In this document: one piece after another, positions 61,309-64,000 of the stretch
How the letters are laid out: each line of letters starts with the position of its first letter
Numbering within the stretch: the stretch's first letter is position 1
Source of the DNA: Acetobacteraceae bacterium B3987
Lineage (GTDB): Bacteria > Pseudomonadota > Alphaproteobacteria > Acetobacterales > Acetobacteraceae
Assembly: GCA_026537415.1 (NCBI GenBank)
Contig: JAFNMF010000001.1
Span: 1,047,066 to 1,111,065, forward strand
DNA length: 64,000 nt
Reading direction: 5' to 3'
Position numbers and translations under genes: made by a program
The notes under the pieces: model-generated
The model's input: only the letters and a program-made list of their open reading frames with translations
Databases searched by the model: none
What the model was told of the DNA's origin: nothing

Positions 61309-63909
61309 ATGGATATTCAGAAATTCACAGAGCGTAGTCAGGGCTTCATTCAGGCTGCTCAGACTATTGCGCTACGTGATTATCATCAGCAATTGACGCC
61401 GGAGCATCTGCTCAAGGCTCTGTTAGATGATGAACAGGGAGCGGCCACGGGGCTTATCCGTGCGGCAGGGGGTGACCCGAAAGTCGTCCGGCAGGCCAAT
61501 GATGCGGCACTGGCCAAGCTGCCAGCCGTGCAGGGGAGTGGGGCTTCCCAGCCTCAGCCGACGCCGGATTTTGTGCGGGTGCTGGATGGTGCGGAGGCTG
61601 CCGCCAAAGCGGCCGGCGATAGTTTTGTCGCACAGGATCGTCTGCTGGCAGGAATTGCCGCCAGCAAGACCCCGGCCGGTGAGGCTCTGCGTCAGGGTGG
61701 TGCATCCGCTCAGGCTCTGGAGGGTGCCATTGCGGCCGTCCGTAAAGGGCGGACCGTGGATTCAGCCTCTGCGGAGAACAATTTCGATGCGCTGAAGAAA
61801 TATGCCCGTGACGTGACGGCTCAGGCGCAGGAAGGCAAGCTGGACCCGGTCATTGGGCGTGATGAAGAAATCCGCCGGGCCATTCAGGTTCTGGCACGCC
61901 GCAGCAAGAACAATCCGGTTCTGATCGGTGAACCCGGCGTCGGCAAGACGGCCATTGTGGAAGGCTTGGCTCTGCGTATCGTCAATGGCGATGTGCCAGA
62001 GGCTCTGCGGAACAAGAAGCTGCTTTCCCTCGACATGGGGGCACTGATTGCCGGTGCGAAATATCAGGGTGAGTTTGAAGAACGTCTGAAGGCCGTTCTT
62101 AAGGAAATTGAGAGTGCCGAAGGGCAGATCATTCTCTTCATTGATGAGATGCATACGCTCGTTGGGGCAGGTCGTTCCAGCGGGGCGATGGATGCATCCA
62201 ATCTCATCAAGCCGGAACTGGCCCGTGGCGTGCTGCACTGCCTTGGTGCGACGACTCTGGATGAGTACCGTAAATATATCGAGAAGGATGCCGCTCTGGC
62301 CCGCCGTTTCCAGCCGGTCTTTGTGGGAGAGCCTTCCGTTGCGGATACGATCTCCATCCTGCGTGGAATCAAGGAGAAGTATGAGCTGCATCATGGGGTG
62401 CGGATCACCGATAATGCGCTGGTTTCCGCAGCGACCCTGTCCAACCGGTACATCACGGACCGTTTCCTGCCGGATAAGGCCATTGATCTGATTGACGAGG
62501 CTGCCAGCCGCCTGCGTATGCAGATCGACAGCAAGCCGGAGGCTCTGGACGAGCTGGATCGTCGTATCATTCAGCTGAAGATTGAGCGTGAGGCCATCCG
62601 CAAGGAGGATGACACGGCCTCCCGTGAGCGTCTGGAAGCTCTGGAAGCAGAGCTGGCTGATCTTCAGGAGAAGTCTGATGCGATGAGTGCGGCGTGGCAT
62701 GCGGAGAAGGACCGCATGAATGCTGTGCAGAAATATAAGGAAGAACTCGATCAGGCCCGGTCCGAGGTTGAGGTGGCGCAGCGTCAGGGGAACCTACAGC
62801 GAGCCTCTGAGCTGATGTACAGTCGCATCCCGGAGCTGGAACGCCAGATTGAGCAGGCTCAGCAGGAAGAAGCCCAGTCTGATGGCAATGCGCTGTTCGC
62901 TGATACTGTGACGGATCAGGGAATCGCCGCTGTCGTATCCCGCTGGACTGGCGTGCCGGTGGACCGGATGCTGGAAGGTGAACGCTCCAAGCTCATGCGG
63001 ATGGAGTCCGTATTGCGTGAGCGTGTCGTGGGACAGGAATCGGCTCTGGTGGCTGTCTCCAACGCTGTGCGCCGTGCCCGTGCCGGGTTGCAGGACCCCA
63101 ATCGCCCGATTGGTTCCTTCCTGTTCCTTGGCCCGACTGGTGTGGGTAAGACCGAGCTTGCCAAGACGCTGGCGCAGTTCCTCTTTGATGACGAACGTGC
63201 GCTACTGCGGATCGACATGAGCGAGTTCATGGAGAAGCATTCTGTTTCTCGTCTCATCGGCGCCCCTCCGGGTTATGTCGGTTATGATGAAGGCGGTGTG
63301 CTGACCGAGGCTGTGCGGCGGCGTCCTTATCAGGTCATTCTCTTTGATGAGGTGGAGAAGGCGCATGAGGATGTCTTCAACATTCTGCTTCAGGTTTTGG
63401 ATGATGGTCGCCTGACGGATGGGCAGGGTCGTGTCGTGGATTTCCGCAATACGATCATTGTGCTGACCAGCAATCTCGGTTCTGAGATTCTGGCCCATCA
63501 GAAGGATGGTGAATCCACCGAGACTGTGCGGAATGAGGTGATGGAGGTTGTCCGGGCGCATTTCCGGCCGGAATTCCTGAACCGTCTGGATGAGATCATT
63601 CTCTTTTCTCGTCTCCAGCGGGCAGATATGGGGCAGATCGTGGAAATCCAGCTGGGTCGTCTGCGGCATCTGCTGGCGGATCGCAAGATCACCTTGTCGT
63701 TGGATGAAAAGGCACGGGAGTGGATGGCCGAGGCTGGGTATGACCCGGTTTATGGTGCCCGTCCTCTCAAGAGGGTGATTCAGCGTGCGTTGCAGAACCC
63801 GCTTGCTGGTCTCCTGCTGGAAGGCACCATCCATGATGGTGATGAGATTACGGTCTCCGCTAATGACCATGGGTTGCTCATAAATGGACAACCCACTGCC
63901 GATAACTGA
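61309..63909 (+). CDS. clpB: ATP-dependent disaggregase ClpB
   Basis: Hsp100 chaperone that works with DnaK to recover aggregated proteins. 866 residues from the ATG at 61309, which is preceded by GGAGAGG; the longer frame from 61249 is unlikely. Double N-terminal repeats ([20 protein letters not shown]), first AAA Walker A GEPGVGKT (about 207), a coiled-coil M-domain (about 400-525), second Walker A GPTGVGKT (about 608) and the VGYDEGG loop. No P-element or IGF loop for ClpP, so it is ClpB, not ClpA/C. An RpoH-like promoter lies upstream. Confidence 0.97.
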   Translation: MDIQKFTERSQGFIQAAQTIALRDYHQQLTPEHLLKALLDDEQGAATGLIRAAGGDPKVVRQANDAALAKLPAVQGSGASQPQPTPDFVRVLDGAEAAAKAAGDSFVAQDRLLAGIAASKTPAGEALRQGGASAQALEGAIAAVRKGRTVDSASAENNFDALKKYARDVTAQAQEGKLDPVIGRDEEIRRAIQVLARRSKNNPVLIGEPGVGKTAIVEGLALRIVNGDVPEALRNKKLLSLDMGALIAGAKYQGEFEERLKAVLKEIESAEGQIILFIDEMHTLVGAGRSSGAMDASNLIKPELARGVLHCLGATTLDEYRKYIEKDAALARRFQPVFVGEPSVADTISILRGIKEKYELHHGVRITDNALVSAATLSNRYITDRFLPDKAIDLIDEAASRLRMQIDSKPEALDELDRRIIQLKIEREAIRKEDDTASRERLEALEAELADLQEKSDAMSAAWHAEKDRMNAVQKYKEELDQARSEVEVAQRQGNLQRASELMYSRIPELERQIEQAQQEEAQSDGNALFADTVTDQGIAAVVSRWTGVPVDRMLEGERSKLMRMESVLRERVVGQESALVAVSNAVRRARAGLQDPNRPIGSFLFLGPTGVGKTELAKTLAQFLFDDERALLRIDMSEFMEKHSVSRLIGAPPGYVGYDEGGVLTEAVRRRPYQVILFDEVEKAHEDVFNILLQVLDDGRLTDGQGRVVDFRNTIIVLTSNLGSEILAHQKDGESTETVRNEVMEVVRAHFRPEFLNRLDEIILFSRLQRADMGQIVEIQLGRLRHLLADRKITLSLDEKAREWMAEAGYDPVYGARPLKRVIQRALQNPLAGLLLEGTIHDGDEITVSANDHGLLINGQPTADN

Positions 63910-63924
63910 GTGAATCGGTAAAAG

Positions 63925-63955
63925 ACCGGCCTCTTTTTAGGGGCCGGTTTTTTTT
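63925..63955 (+). terminator. intrinsic terminator after clpB
   Basis: ACCGGCC pairs with GGCCGGT, extended by wobble pairs to a six-base loop TTTTTA, then eight T's. It lies 15 bases past the clpB stop. Confidence 0.92.
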
Positions 63956-64000
63956 ATGTCTGAGGTTATGCCGATTCTTGTTTAGGGGAATCGGGTTAGG

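Noticed and set aside
61762-62700. 312-codon open frame antisense to clpB
   Set aside because: Shadow of clpB with no supporting signals.
1-64000. CRISPR array, insertion sequence, prophage or defence island
   Set aside because: No spaced short repeats, transposase, integrase, capsid or nuclease system genes were seen; nearly all genes are chromosomal housekeeping genes.

Overview
The window reads as ordinary chromosome of an alphaproteobacterium, most likely an acetic acid bacterium (Acetobacteraceae; a Gluconobacter-, Bombella- or Saccharibacter-like organism, which I cannot separate from sequence alone). The signs are a three-subunit membrane dehydrogenase (Tat-exported small subunit, GMC flavoprotein, triheme cytochrome c), a circularly permuted two-piece tmRNA with an ANDN-type tag, MucR and alpha-type Fur regulators, the ornithine-lipid acyltransferase OlsB, a DUF3035/BamF-type lipoprotein, HisZ, ThyX and the dapF-mtaB-ftsY block. 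I found no insertion sequence, prophage, CRISPR array, integrase or restriction system. Coding density is high.

Layout. 1-3.9 kb: RND efflux permease and a partial membrane fusion protein (minus). 4.2-8.1 kb: the periplasm-facing dehydrogenase operon (minus). 8.3-11.2 kb: hslO with an unrecognised 364-aa protein and a lipoprotein (minus), ended by a clear terminator. 11.2-13.6 kb: argD-argF (minus). 13.6-16.9 kb: D-aminopeptidase, recX, a CHAP lipoprotein, tatA. 17-24 kb: ribF, ileS, lspA, a BamF-like lipoprotein and mutL. 24-31 kb: dld, a lytic transglycosylase/DUF1643 pair, a small orphan gene, a GT8-like transferase, an AbrB-family membrane protein, sspB. 31.2-31.5 kb: permuted ssrA. 31.7-36.7 kb: thyX, fbaA, nfu, rutE-like, tsaB, rimI. 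36.7-42 kb: an AT-rich regulatory gap, mucR, fur, olsB, lnt, an XRE regulator, a phosphatase and a lipoprotein. 42.4-44.4 kb: cnoX, a Lon-N protein and Trm112. 44.6-45.7 kb: two identical tRNA-Gly genes, ppa and a CAU-anticodon tRNA. 45.9-53.6 kb: ettA, a GNAT, argC, tRNA-Leu, a structured leader, serC-hisZ, purA and a BamE-like lipoprotein. 53.7-56.8 kb: dapF-mtaB-ftsY and a 35-aa ORF. 57-64 kb: a methyltransferase, a DEAD-box helicase, an SDR, yqgE and clpB.

How it fits together. Several genes serve the envelope: lspA and lnt process lipoproteins, tatA exports proteins such as the dehydrogenase small subunit, and ftsY targets membrane proteins. Respiratory oxidation is covered by the GMC dehydrogenase and Dld. 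Protein quality control is represented by hslO, cnoX, clpB, sspB and ssrA; the last two feed the ClpXP tagging pathway and are adjacent. Arginine biosynthesis is split between argDF and argC.

I do not see a wholly new system. The most useful non-standard observations are non-coding or very small: the permuted ssrA with a matching promoter, a three-hairpin leader with an upstream mini-ORF before serC, a perfect 12-bp inverted repeat just ahead of fur, an RpoH-like promoter overlapped by a palindrome before clpB, and a 35-codon ORF with a strong ribosome binding site after ftsY.
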